The notes: a model not told the origin generated them from the sequence alone. DNA of 54,392 nt from Fretibacterium fastidiosum (GCF_000210715.1 NC_021038.1:2007089-2061480), one strand, 5' to 3'. Shown: positions 34,236 to 42,815, numbered from the stretch's first letter. Program-made: numbers and translations.

Positions 34236-35082
34236 AGCGCTCGTCAAGGCAGCGCGCGGCCCGTGGCTGAATCACCGCCGCAGGACGCTCTGTGCGATTG
34301 GGCTGGGGGCTATCCTCCTCGCGGGGATCTTCGTCTGGGGATCGCTCCTTGGCCCCGGCGACTATGGCCCCAACTACTCGGCTCGGTACATCGCCCCCTG
34401 CGCCGCTCATCCCTTCGGGACCGACAGCCTGGGGCGCGACATGTTCTTTCGCGTCGTTGCGGGCCTGTCGCTCAGCATCCGCATCGGTCTGACGGCTGCG
34501 GTCATCAGCTCGGTCATCGCGCTGATCCTGGGGAGCCTGTCCGCCATCTTCGGCGGGCGGACGGACTCCGCCGTCAGCTACTGCGTTGACCTGTGCATGG
34601 GCGTGCCACACCTGATCCTGCTCATCCTCATCTCCATCGCCGCCGGAGGAGGCGCCGCAGGCGTCATCACAGGGGTCGCCGTCACGCACTGGCCGAACCT
34701 GACGCGCCTCATCCGCGCGGAAATCCTCCAGATCCGCTCCGCGCAGTACGTGCAGGTCGCGCGGAAGATGGGAAAGGGCCCGCTCCACATCGCCCTGCGG
34801 CACATCGTCCCTCACGTGTTTCCACAGTACGCCGTCGGCCTGATCCTGCTGTTTCCGCACGCGATCCTTCATGAGGCCGGCATCACGTTTCTGGGCTACG
34901 GTCTGCCGCTCGACACGCCGGCCATGGGCGTCATCCTCGCCGAGTCCATGCGACACCTGGCGGCCGGCATGTGGTGGCTGGCGTTCTTCCCCGGCCTGGC
35001 GCTGCTCCTCGTCGTACAGCTTTTCGACGTCGTGGGCGACAGCCTGCGGGTGTTCGTCGACCCGCACGCTGCGAGGGAGTAG
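34228..35082 (+). CDS. Opp/Nik-type ABC permease 2
   Basis: DppC/NikC-type channel subunit, 284 residues. HPFGTDSLGRDMFFRVVAGLSLSI is the characteristic motif near residue 53, and the EAA loop reads QYVQVARKMGKGPLHIALRHIVPHVFP. The middle helix is glycine-rich (SIAAGGGAAGVITGVA). Starts 8 nt before the end of permease 1; 12 nt precede the next ATPase gene. Confidence 0.9.
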   Translation: MAEALVKAARGPWLNHRRRTLCAIGLGAILLAGIFVWGSLLGPGDYGPNYSARYIAPCAAHPFGTDSLGRDMFFRVVAGLSLSIRIGLTAAVISSVIALILGSLSAIFGGRTDSAVSYCVDLCMGVPHLILLILISIAAGGGAAGVITGVAVTHWPNLTRLIRAEILQIRSAQYVQVARKMGKGPLHIALRHIVPHVFPQYAVGLILLFPHAILHEAGITFLGYGLPLDTPAMGVILAESMRHLAAGMWWLAFFPGLALLLVVQLFDVVGDSLRVFVDPHAARE

Positions 35083-35094
35083 GGGGGACTGGAG

Positions 35095-35964
35095 ATGGGC
35101 GAATTGAAAGACAGCCTCCTGAGAGTGTGCCACCTGTCCGTGAGCTTCGAGAGCTACGACACGCGCCTTGAGAGGGTGGACTACTGCGCCATCACCGACC
35201 TGAGCGTGTCGTTGGAGCGCGGAGAGATCCTGGCCGTCGTTGGATCGAGCGGCTCCGGCAAGAGCCTGCTGGCTCACGCGGTGCTGGGGATCCTGCCCGA
35301 CAACGCGCGCGTTGGAGGCGAGATGTTCTACTGCGGCGCGGTCATGACGGACGGGATGAAGTCCCGCCTGCGCGGACGTGAGATCGCGTTCATTCCGCAG
35401 TCCGTGGCCTACCTCGATCCGCTGATGCGCGTGGGAGACCAGGTGTGCGGCACGGCGGGGGAAAGCGCTCGGGAGAGGCAACGGGCGGCCTTTCGTCACT
35501 TCAACCTGAAGCGCGAGACGGCGGATTCCTATCCCTTTCAGCTTTCGGGCGGAATGGCCCGGCGCGTCCTCCTGTCCACGGCGTTCGTCGCCGACCCGGA
35601 GCTTCTGATTGCGGACGAGCCGACACCTGGACTGGACCTGGAGCTGGCCATCGAGGCGCTGAAGGACTTTCGCGTCATGGCGGACCAGGGGAAGGGCATC
35701 CTCCTCATCACGCACGACATCGATTTGGCGCTTGGCGTGGCGGATAAGGTCGCGATTTTCCACGAGGGCCGCGTCGTGGAAACCGCCGCGGCGGCGGCCT
35801 TCAGCGGGGACGGCGCCGGCTTGAAGCACCCTTACAGCCGCGCCCTGTTTCGGGCTCTACCCCAGAACGGGTTCTCCCTGGAGCGCTGCCCCGCGTGCGG
35901 GGCAAGCGAAGCGACGTGGGACGTGGACGGAGAAACGATGAGGTGCAGGTGCAGCGATGCTTGA
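35095..35964 (+). CDS. Opp/Nik-type ABC ATPase 1
   Basis: ATPase, 289 residues: Walker A GSSGSGKSLL (about 50), IPQSVAYLDPLMRVGDQ, signature LSGGMARR (about 150), Walker [15 protein letters not shown] (about 173), H-loop LLITHDIDLAL. The C-terminal extension keeps four or more Cys (CPACG...CRC) in place of the usual peptide-type motif, as if to hold a metal. Overlaps ATPase 2 by 8 nt. Confidence 0.9.
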   Translation: MGELKDSLLRVCHLSVSFESYDTRLERVDYCAITDLSVSLERGEILAVVGSSGSGKSLLAHAVLGILPDNARVGGEMFYCGAVMTDGMKSRLRGREIAFIPQSVAYLDPLMRVGDQVCGTAGESARERQRAAFRHFNLKRETADSYPFQLSGGMARRVLLSTAFVADPELLIADEPTPGLDLELAIEALKDFRVMADQGKGILLITHDIDLALGVADKVAIFHEGRVVETAAAAAFSGDGAGLKHPYSRALFRALPQNGFSLERCPACGASEATWDVDGETMRCRCSDA

Positions 35965-36586
35965 GGTAAACAACGTCGGCTTTCATTACGGCGGCGGACC
36001 ATGGGTCCTGAAGGACGTGAGCCTTAAGGTCGCCGATGGGGAGCGCATCGCCATCCTTGGCCCCAGCGGCTACGGCAAGAGCACGTTGGCAAAGCTCATG
36101 GCCGGGTACGAACGCCCCGCGGAAGGCGCGGTGCTGTGGAACGGCGCCCCGCTGCCCGGCCGCGGCTACTGCCCCGTTCAGCTGATCTACCAGCACCCGG
36201 AGCGGGCGCTCAACCCGCGTTGGAAGATGCGGCAGTCCCTGTTCGAGGCCGGAGCGCTGGACGAAGACGTCCTGCGCGAGGTGGGCATTCGCCCCCTGTG
36301 GTACGATCGCTGGCCCATCGAGCTCTCGGGCGGCGAGCTGCAGCGCTTCTGCGTGGCGCGCGTCATGCGGAGCGAAACGCGCGTCCTGATCGCCGACGAG
36401 ATGACGACGATGCTGGATGCCTTGAGCCAGGCGCACATTTGGAACTTCGTGCTGAACTATGCGGACCGGAACGGCATGGCCGTGGTGGCGATAACGCACA
36501 ACCGCGCCCTGGCGGAGCGCGTCGCGGACCGCATCATCCACATTCCGGAGCTGAATCACGTGCAGGTGGACCGCAGCAGCCTGTGA
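35957..36586 (+). CDS. Opp/Nik-type ABC ATPase 2, short form
   Basis: Second ATPase, only 209 residues, lacking the C-terminal extension: Walker A GPSGYGKST (about 36), IYQHPERALNPRW, signature LSGGELQR (about 122), Walker B VLIADEMTTMLDA (about 145; Met follows the catalytic Glu instead of Pro), H-loop AITHN. The short length and ADEM are also seen in nickel/cobalt-type NikE relatives. Followed by 77 nt before btuF. Confidence 0.88.
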   Translation: MLEVNNVGFHYGGGPWVLKDVSLKVADGERIAILGPSGYGKSTLAKLMAGYERPAEGAVLWNGAPLPGRGYCPVQLIYQHPERALNPRWKMRQSLFEAGALDEDVLREVGIRPLWYDRWPIELSGGELQRFCVARVMRSETRVLIADEMTTMLDALSQAHIWNFVLNYADRNGMAVVAITHNRALAERVADRIIHIPELNHVQVDRSSL

Positions 36587-36663
36587 CGTTGAAACAAACC
36601 CACGGTGCGCGAGGCGCAGAACGGATCAGGGAGGTATATTTTATTTTTAAGGAGGGCAACAGG

Positions 36664-37749
36664 TTGAGGTTTTTCAAGAGAAGCTTTTTGGCGTTTTTGT
36701 GCTGTGTGCTGTGCGCACAAGGCGCGCTGGGCGCCGAATTCGTCAAGTTTGTGGACGACAGCGGGCAGGAGGTGACGGTGCCGCGCTCGCCGGAACGTGT
36801 TCTCATCACGTCCATCATGCCTTTGACGAGCGTATACTGCCTCTATCGCGGCGGCATTACAGGATTGATCGGCATCTCAGACGGCACGAAGGTGGCGGCA
36901 CGGTACTCCTACCTTGCAAAGATGTTTCCGAAAATCCTCGATATTCCTTCCGACTTCATGAAGGGCGGCGAGGTGAACGTCGAGGAAGTCCTGAAGTTGA
37001 AGCCGGACGTCGTGTTCTACAACGCCTCGCGTCCGGAGGAGGGGGAAGCCTATCGCCGCATCGGGCTTCCTGCCGTGTGTTTCCGCACAGAAAAGTATCA
37101 TGGCGACCCGCTGGGGACGATTGCCGACTGGCTGGGCTACCTTGAAAGAGTATTTGGCGCAGGCGAGGGGACGGCGGGCGTTTCGGACTATGGCGCGAAG
37201 ACGCTTCAAATGGTGCGGGACCGTATCGCTGCGGCGGGCGACCTCAAGCGCCCCAAGGCGGTGATCTTTGCCGGGTACAGCGGAAACCAGCTCGTGGCGT
37301 CGGGCTCGAATCACTATTCCGAGTTCTATCTGCGCGAGTGCGGGGCGGTGAACGTAGCGGCGGAGATTGACGGCCAAAAGGGCGTCAACCTCGAGCAGAT
37401 CTACGAGTGGGACCCGGAGGTCATCCTGATCAACAATTTCTGCCCCTATGTGCCTGAGGATTTCTACGAGAACAAGATCGCCGGCTACGACTGGGGTCTG
37501 GTAAGCGCTGTGAAAAACAAGCGCGTCTACAAGTTTCCTCTGGGCATCTATCGCTGGTATCCGCCGTCCGGCGACACCCCGCTCTGCATCCTGTGGGTTG
37601 CCCAGCAACTGCATCCGGAGCTGTTCAGCGACGTCGATATCGCGAAGGAGCTTAGGGATTACTATCAAAAATTCTACCACTACGAGCCAACGGACGAGGA
37701 CATCGCCAAGATACTGCACCCCGGACGCGAGGCCGCCATCTTCAACTGA
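36664..37749 (+). CDS. btuF: Corrinoid/iron-complex ABC transporter, substrate-binding protein
   Basis: PF01497-type periplasmic binding protein, 361 residues. Signal peptide about 1-23 (ALGA), then VKFVDDSGQEVTVPRSPERVLI, the usual start of the family, GISDGTK, LKPDVVFYN, and YRWYPPSGDTPLCILWVAQQLHPELF near the end. TTG start at 36664 is fixed by AAGGAGG 7 nt upstream; the frame is open far upstream but overlaps the ATPase gene. Its stop overlaps btuC (TGATG). Siderophore or heme binders share this fold; corrinoid is preferred because of the riboswitch. Confidence 0.85.
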   Translation: MRFFKRSFLAFLCCVLCAQGALGAEFVKFVDDSGQEVTVPRSPERVLITSIMPLTSVYCLYRGGITGLIGISDGTKVAARYSYLAKMFPKILDIPSDFMKGGEVNVEEVLKLKPDVVFYNASRPEEGEAYRRIGLPAVCFRTEKYHGDPLGTIADWLGYLERVFGAGEGTAGVSDYGAKTLQMVRDRIAAAGDLKRPKAVIFAGYSGNQLVASGSNHYSEFYLRECGAVNVAAEIDGQKGVNLEQIYEWDPEVILINNFCPYVPEDFYENKIAGYDWGLVSAVKNKRVYKFPLGIYRWYPPSGDTPLCILWVAQQLHPELFSDVDIAKELRDYYQKFYHYEPTDEDIAKILHPGREAAIFN

Positions 37750-38759
37750 TGGCTCTATCTTCAAGGAGGGCAGGCGCGCTTTTGCTGCTTGCCCTTCCCC
37801 TCTTGACGGCGCTCCTTTGCCTCGGCGTGGGGCGGTACTCCATCAGCCTGTGGGAAACGCTCCACGTCCTCTTCTCGCCGCTGACGGGAGAAAAAGTCGA
37901 CGCCATGCAGTTTGCCGTAGTGTTCAAAATTCGCCTGCCCCGCATCCTGCAAGGCGCTTTATGCGGTGCGGCGCTGGCCGTGTCCGGCGCAGCCTTTCAG
38001 AGCTTGTTCAACAATCCGCTGGCGGTGCCGGACACGCTTGGCGTGGCCAGCGCCGCCTCCTGCGGGGCCGTGATCGCTCTGATGCTTCGCTGGAACCTGC
38101 TGGCCGTGCAGGCAACGGCTTTGGTCTTCGGCTTGATTGCCGTGCTCCTGACATGGTCGGCTGCAAGGATTCGGAAACAGAGTACGATCGTGATGATCGT
38201 GCTGGCCGGCATCGTCATCTCCGCGCTGTTCGACGGATTGCTCTCGCTCCTGAAATACGTCGCCGACCCCGAGGAAGCGCTGCCGACCATTACCTATTGG
38301 CTGATGGGCAGCCTGTCGGCCTCCAACTACTACACGCTGGCACTTGGAACGCCAATGATCGGCGCCGGGCTTTTGACTATATTTCTGCTGCGCTGGCGAC
38401 TCAACATCCTCTCCCTCGGCGAGGACGAAGCGCGTTCCATGGGCATTCACCTCAGAGCCATGCGCTTCACGGTCATCTTTGCGGCAGCGGCGATGACGGC
38501 TTCCTGCGTTTCGATGTGCGGCAAGATTGGATGGATCGGCCTCCTGATCCCGCACCTTGCGCGCATGGTCGGCGGCGGCAGCAATCAACGCATCATCCCC
38601 CTCAGCTTGTCGTTCGGCGCGGCGTTTACGCTCTGTGTTGACACGGTGGCGCGGAGCGTTACCGCCGCGGAGATACCGGTTTCGATCCTTACGGCCATCG
38701 TGGGCGCCCCCGTGTTCATCATGCTGTTGCGCTCCACGCAGGAGGGGGGCATGAAATGA
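37749..38759 (+). CDS. btuC: Corrinoid/iron-complex ABC transporter, permease
   Basis: FecCD/BtuC-type permease, 336 residues with about ten helices. Landmarks: FKIRLPRILQGALCGAALAVSGAAFQSLFNNPLAVPDTLGVASAASCGA (about 57-105), TYWLMGSLSASNY, and GKIGWIGLLIPHLARMVGG near 255-275. One-base overlap with btuF and 4-nt overlap with btuD show a tight operon. Confidence 0.92.
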   Translation: MALSSRRAGALLLLALPLLTALLCLGVGRYSISLWETLHVLFSPLTGEKVDAMQFAVVFKIRLPRILQGALCGAALAVSGAAFQSLFNNPLAVPDTLGVASAASCGAVIALMLRWNLLAVQATALVFGLIAVLLTWSAARIRKQSTIVMIVLAGIVISALFDGLLSLLKYVADPEEALPTITYWLMGSLSASNYYTLALGTPMIGAGLLTIFLLRWRLNILSLGEDEARSMGIHLRAMRFTVIFAAAAMTASCVSMCGKIGWIGLLIPHLARMVGGGSNQRIIPLSLSFGAAFTLCVDTVARSVTAAEIPVSILTAIVGAPVFIMLLRSTQEGGMK

Positions 38760-39544
38760 TCTTTGCGGTCGAGAATGGCTGTTTCGGCTATCGTCGCGGC
38801 TCGATCCTTCTGCGCGACATCTCGTTCCGCATAGAGCCGGGAGAGGTGCTGGCGGTTCTGGGGGCAAACGGGGCAGGAAAAACGACGATGCTTCGTTGCA
38901 TGATGGGTTTCCTGCCATGGCGTGACGGAGGGACCTTTATCGACGGGCGCGAACTCTCGTCGTTCAGCCCTCGACAGATATGGAGAAAGATGGCTTACGT
39001 ACCGCAGGCGAGAACGGCCGGCTTCCCCTATACGGCGTATGAAATGACGCTCCTTGGGCGAAGTGCACACCTTGGAGCGTTCAAGCAGCCGGGGCCTGAC
39101 GACGAGAGAATCGCCATGGAGTGCATGGAGGAAACGGGAATCCTGCACCTGAAGGATAAGCCCTGCAATCGCATGAGCGGCGGCGAACTGCAGATGGTCC
39201 TGATCGCTCGCGCGCTGACGACGCAGCCATCCCTGCTGGTGATGGACGAGCCGGAGTCCAACCTGGACTTTCACAACCAGCTGGTGATCCTGGAGGTCAT
39301 TCGTCACCTGGCGCACGACCTTGGCAAATCCGTTGTGCTGAACACGCATTTTCCCGACCACGCCATGCGGCTGGCGGACAAGGCCCTGCTCTTGAATCGG
39401 GATGGGACAAACCTCTATGGCCCAGTGAATGAAGTCGTGACGGTGGAGAACATCCGCAGCGCCTTTGGAGTGCACGCCGCGATCCGCAAGATCGAAGACA
39501 GGGGGGAACTTTACGACATCGTGGTTCCGCTGTCGCTTGCATAA
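38756..39544 (+). CDS. btuD: Corrinoid/iron-complex ABC transporter, ATPase
   Basis: FecE/BtuD-type ATPase, 262 residues: Walker A GANGAGKTT (about 40), VPQARTAGFPYTAYEMTLLGR, signature MSGGELQ (about 138), Walker B LLVMDEPESNLDFH (about 160), H-loop VLNTHFPDHAM. Last gene of the riboswitch-controlled run. No strong terminator follows; instead a repeat-rich gap begins. Confidence 0.92.
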   Translation: MIFAVENGCFGYRRGSILLRDISFRIEPGEVLAVLGANGAGKTTMLRCMMGFLPWRDGGTFIDGRELSSFSPRQIWRKMAYVPQARTAGFPYTAYEMTLLGRSAHLGAFKQPGPDDERIAMECMEETGILHLKDKPCNRMSGGELQMVLIARALTTQPSLLVMDEPESNLDFHNQLVILEVIRHLAHDLGKSVVLNTHFPDHAMRLADKALLLNRDGTNLYGPVNEVVTVENIRSAFGVHAAIRKIEDRGELYDIVVPLSLA

Positions 39545-39976
39545 CGCGCCGCGCACTTCACCCCCACGGACCGTTCCCCCTGAACTTGCTTAAGGAAGCG
39601 CTATTATACCAAATCGCGTTTTATATGGATTGCCTCCCCTGATGAAGCCCCTAAGTTCGACGACGCAAATCAAAGATTTGCTGTCTCACTTATGAAAGGG
39701 GAGGCGGTTTGCGTCAGCGAACCGGAGGGGTTCGGCCAGACGACACGACTTACGGACGCCGACAGGCGGTCGGCGTCGTGTCGGTCGGCTGAGGGCGAAG
39801 GAAGTCCGGGGGACTTCCGCAGCTCGGCCAGACGACCGGCCTCACGCAAGCCGATCTTTCGGGAGGATTGCGGCGTCGTGTCGGTCGGCTGTGCCGAAAG
39901 AGGACAATTTATTGTCGTCTTTCGGCGTTGGCGGGAGATGTTAGACAGGCGCGTCTTATGAAAAACACTCGCCGCC

Positions 39977-40035
39977 CCTACACCCCTCCCCTTCGGGGAG
40001 CCTTCCGGCTGCCGTTCGCTGACGCTCACGGGCCG
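39977..40035 (+). repeat. Dispersed repeat, second family
   Basis: CCCCTTCGGGGAGCCTTCCG followed by GCTGCCGTTCGCTGACGC and TCACGGGCCGTCAG. A close copy is at 45296-45350, and an inverted, cut copy ends the window (54371-54392). It contains CCCC-TTC-GGGG hairpins and sits just beyond gene 3' ends. Confidence 0.75.
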
Positions 40036-40107
40036 TCAGTCCCCACAGCACTCGGCGGCCCGGCCCGTCAGGTCCTGAAACAGGGCGTTCATCACGGGAA
40101 CGGACTT
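40036..40107 (-). pseudogene. 3' remnant of a puuD-like (peptidase C26) gene
   Basis: On the minus strand this encodes KSVPVMNALFQDLTGRAAEC and CGD then a stop. The intact gene at 45347 ends ESVPVMNALFQDLTARAAAR and CGD. The 24 codons with stop are intact but have no upstream gene body, so this is a leftover of a duplication that also carried the adjacent repeat. Confidence 0.8.
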
Positions 40108-40115
40108 GATATCAT

Positions 40116-40140
40116 AAGGGGGCCGATATCGGCCCCCTTT
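40116..40140 (-). terminator. Terminator of the first Synerg-CTERM gene
   Basis: GGGGGCCGATATCGGCCCCC palindrome lies about 30 nt past the stop at 40168 and is followed by TTATGATAT on the minus strand. Near-identical structures end the other two paralogs. Confidence 0.7.
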
Positions 40141-40167
40141 CTCAAGCTACGTTCGATCCGCTATCGA

Positions 40168-41067
40168 TTATCGTTTTTTCATCCTCAAGGCCAGCGGAAG
40201 GAGCCCCAGCAGGGGCAGGAAGGCGTAGCCTGCGTTGCATCCGCCGCCACCGCCGCCACCACCACCAGAGGTTTTTCCGGACGTGATCGTGAAGTTGACG
40301 GCCTCGGAAAGGGTCCAGTTCTGGCCGTCCACGCCGGTAAACGTCACGTCCACCTTGGCCTTCACCGGAACGTCCTTGACGCTGTAGGCCGCGTCGAGCG
40401 CCTTGGCCTGGATATTGTTGGCGGCGCCGTCCCAGGTGAGGGAGAGCTTGCCCGCATCCAGTTTTGTGGGGTCGAAGTCGAACGTGACGCCGGCGACCTT
40501 GAGGTCCTTATCGACCGCTCCGACCGTGGGTTTGAGCGTCAGGGTCAGCGTATCCTCCGAACCCTTCGAGGTGTCGATGGCGAGCGCCGCCTTGCTCAGG
40601 TCCACGCTGACCGGATCCTTTGCGGTGACGTTGAAAGTGAACTTAGAGGATGTCCCCCCATGCTCCAGTTTCAGCACAAGCTTTCCCGTATCGCCCGGTT
40701 TCGTCCCAGCCGAGAACCTGAAGGACCCCTTGTCGTTGGGAACCCCCACCTGGTAGTCGAGGCCGGCAGAGGAATCCTTCTGTATTTCGTTAGGTTGGGC
40801 GATCAAGAAGCCAACCTCGCGCGTTCCCACCACATCGACCGACGCGCCGAGGAACATCTCGGAAAAGCCCTTTACCGTGAGGTCGGTCTCCCCTTCGACG
40901 CTTACATCCCCCGACTCCAAAGTCGAAGCCGCGTATTTGATGAAGAAGTCGGTCTTCAGAATAGGAGGGACAGCAGCCGAAGCCAGCTTACCCTCAAACG
41001 TGATGGCGGCCAGAGCCAACACGAACAGCACTGACGCAACCTTGAACTGTCTTAGACGCTTTGTCAT
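40168..41067 (-). CDS. Synerg-CTERM secreted protein, paralog A (short form)
   Basis: 299 residues. Signal peptide about 1-31 (RQFKVASVLFVLALAAITFEGKLASAA has more than 20 letters in the region, so only its span is given: residues 6-31). Then an N-terminal region (DLTVKGFSEMFLGASVDVV), a beta-rich, cohesin-like domain (about 145-250, with VAGVTFDFDPTKLDAGKLSL), a run of nine Gly, and the C-terminal signal: Cys277, NAGYAFLPLLGLLPLAL, RMKKR. The end is the Synerg-CTERM type, thought to be recognised by a sorting protease. The InlB-like repeat found in paralogs B and C is absent. ATG 41067; GTG four codons upstream is possible. Role unknown; a surface or matrix protein is plausible. Confidence 0.85.
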   Translation of the reverse strand: MTKRLRQFKVASVLFVLALAAITFEGKLASAAVPPILKTDFFIKYAASTLESGDVSVEGETDLTVKGFSEMFLGASVDVVGTREVGFLIAQPNEIQKDSSAGLDYQVGVPNDKGSFRFSAGTKPGDTGKLVLKLEHGGTSSKFTFNVTAKDPVSVDLSKAALAIDTSKGSEDTLTLTLKPTVGAVDKDLKVAGVTFDFDPTKLDAGKLSLTWDGAANNIQAKALDAAYSVKDVPVKAKVDVTFTGVDGQNWTLSEAVNFTITSGKTSGGGGGGGGGCNAGYAFLPLLGLLPLALRMKKR

Positions 41068-41248
41068 GACGAACGACACTTCCTTCCTTTTCGGTCTTCC
41101 CCAGGCCCCTCAAGTCCGGCGCCGTGACAACACCTCCCTCCGCAGCGGCGCCCGTCCCTCGTTTGGCCATTCCTCCGCCCGTTCCCGGGAGGCGGACACG
41201 AGAACCTCCCCCTGCCTCTCCATAAAGAACGAGAGACTGCATGCCGTC

Positions 41249-41306
41249 AGGATATCACGTTGCCTTACAAAAGAATGTTCCGTTCTTGCCCTTTTCCTGT
41301 TCCGTT
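41249..41306 (-). promoter_or_regulatory. AraC-type operator and promoter of paralog A
   Basis: On the minus strand AACGGAACA occurs at 41306-41298 and again at 41284-41276, 22 bp apart. The nearer copy abuts a poor -35 position (ATTCTT), followed by 16 bp and TATCCT (41254-41249). Two direct half-sites on one face next to a weak -35 is the usual layout of an AraC-activated promoter. Confidence 0.5.
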
Positions 41307-41356
41307 ATTGACTTTTTAGGAGGGAAATTCGGAGGTCCAGAACGGACTCGATGTCA

Positions 41357-41385
41357 TAAAGGGGGCCGGAGATCGGCCCCCGTTC
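41357..41385 (-). terminator. Terminator of the second Synerg-CTERM gene
   Basis: GGGGGCCG and CGGCCCCC (loop of about 5 nt) lie about 30 nt past the stop of paralog B; T-rich on the minus strand beyond (TTTATGAC). Confidence 0.65.
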
Positions 41386-41412
41386 TCAAGCTACAGTCGA
41401 ATCCGTTATCGA

Positions 41413-42540
41413 TTATCGTTTTTTCATCTTCAAGGCCAGCGGAAGGAGCCCCAGCAGAGGCAGGAAGGCGTAGCCCGTGCTACATCCACCACCGCCACCA
41501 CCGCCACTGCTACCGCCACCACCGCCAGAGGTTTTTTCGAACGTGGCCTCGATGGTGCCGTCGGATGTGACGTTCTTCATCGTATGGGTGGCCACCGCGC
41601 CAATAGAGGCCCCATTCACCTTGACGTCCTTGATCTTATAGTTTATGTCGGGTGAAATCGTGAAGGCCTGGTCCGCTCCGTAGGCCACCGTGACGGCCCC
41701 CTTCGGCGCGATGGTACCGCCAGGCCCTGCCGTAGCCGTCACCGTGACGGTCGCGGGATGTCCCGGCCCGGACGTGATCGTGAAGTTGACGTCCTCTGAA
41801 AGGGCCCAGTTCTGGCCGTCCTCGCCGGTAAACGTCATGCCCACCTCAGCCTTCACCGGGACGCCCGCGACGCTGTATACCGCGTCGAGCGCCTTGGCCT
41901 GGATCTTCTTGCCGGCGCCGTCCCAGGTGAGGGAGAGCTTGGCCGCGTCCAGTTTTGCGGGGTCGAAGTCGAACGTGACGCCGGCGACCTTGAGGTCCTT
42001 GTCGACCGCTCCGGCCTTGCCTTTGAGCGTCAGGGTCAGCGCGTCCTCCGAAGCCTTCGAGGTGTCGATGGCGAGTGCCGCCTTGTCCAGGTCCATACTG
42101 ACGGGGCTCTTCGCGGTGATCCCTTTCAGATCGAAAGAGGTCTTTTCTCCTGTCGTGGCCGAAGGGGACAGCAAAAGTCTGCCCGTTTCACCAGGTTTTA
42201 CGGTTTTGAGGAAGTGTGCCTTCCCTGTCCCCATCCCCAAGTTGACATACTCGATCTTCTCCTCGAGAAGGGCGTCCATGTGCAAAACCTTATCCCAAAC
42301 ACCGCTGTAATCATCCGAGGTTGTGAAATCCAGTTCCTCACCCAAGAACATCTCCTTGAGTGCCGGTACTTCGGTGGTCGTATCCTTGACGCTAGTCACA
42401 TACCCCTCCTGCCCTGCCGAAGATTTGTAGTGAAATCCGAACTCCGCTGCGTCCGCCGTCAGATCGGTCCCCAGGACGACCGCAGCCGCCAGAACGAGCA
42501 GAACCGACACGAATCCTCCTTGATTCACTCGCTTTGCCAT
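41413..42540 (-). CDS. Synerg-CTERM secreted protein, paralog B
   Basis: 375 residues. Signal peptide about 1-30 (SVLLVLAAAVVLGTDLTADA), a divergent N-terminal region, the beta-rich domain shared with A (VAGVTFDFDPAKLDAAKLSL), then an extra domain of about 75 residues (VTVTATAGPGGTIAPKGAV, VKVNGASIGAVATHTMKNV) that fits the divergent InlB B-repeat family. A Gly/Ser linker precedes the CTERM: Cys353, STGYAFLPLLGLLPLAL, KMKKR. The N-terminal region differs more from A and C than A and C do from each other. ATG 42540; role unknown. Confidence 0.85.
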   Translation of the reverse strand: MAKRVNQGGFVSVLLVLAAAVVLGTDLTADAAEFGFHYKSSAGQEGYVTSVKDTTTEVPALKEMFLGEELDFTTSDDYSGVWDKVLHMDALLEEKIEYVNLGMGTGKAHFLKTVKPGETGRLLLSPSATTGEKTSFDLKGITAKSPVSMDLDKAALAIDTSKASEDALTLTLKGKAGAVDKDLKVAGVTFDFDPAKLDAAKLSLTWDGAGKKIQAKALDAVYSVAGVPVKAEVGMTFTGEDGQNWALSEDVNFTITSGPGHPATVTVTATAGPGGTIAPKGAVTVAYGADQAFTISPDINYKIKDVKVNGASIGAVATHTMKNVTSDGTIEATFEKTSGGGGGSSGGGGGGGCSTGYAFLPLLGLLPLALKMKKR

Positions 42541-42709
42541 GATGCACCACACTTCCTTTCCTCTTTGATCTTTCGTCGCGCCTCAACCGCGGCACGGATG
42601 GTGAAGATGTCCGAACCCCATCCGCCTACTTTCCGATTCCCTCTCCTCCCGAGGGGGGCGCGGAACTCTCCGAAACGTCCCCTCCAGTACAGACCCCTAT
42701 GTTGCTGTC

Positions 42710-42767
42710 AGGATATCACGTTGCCTTGCAAAAGAATATTCCGTTCTTGCCCTTTTCCTATTCTGTT
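42710..42767 (-). promoter_or_regulatory. AraC-type operator and promoter of paralog B
   Basis: Minus-strand AACAGAATA (42767-42759) and AACGGAATA (42745-42737) are 22 bp apart, at the same place as in paralogs A and C. Both half-sites carry AATA instead of AACA, so they changed together. The likely -10 is TATCCT. Confidence 0.5.
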
Positions 42768-42815
42768 ATTGACTTTTAGGGAGAATCCGGAGGTCCGGAA
42801 CGGACTCGATGTCAT

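Larger units (their letters stand above)
39545..40167. repeat. Repeat-rich gap: dispersed repeats and an internal duplication
   Basis: About 620 bases without an intact gene. Contents: an inverted copy of the 21.5-kb repeat (39694-39735); an imperfect ~100-bp internal repeat, with GGCCAGACGAC near 39733 and 39826 and CGGCGTCGTGTCGGTCGGCTG near 39771 and 39871; a copy of another dispersed repeat (39977-40035, matching 45296-45350 and the window end); a 3' gene remnant (40036-40107); and a terminator (40116-40140). Confidence 0.75.
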
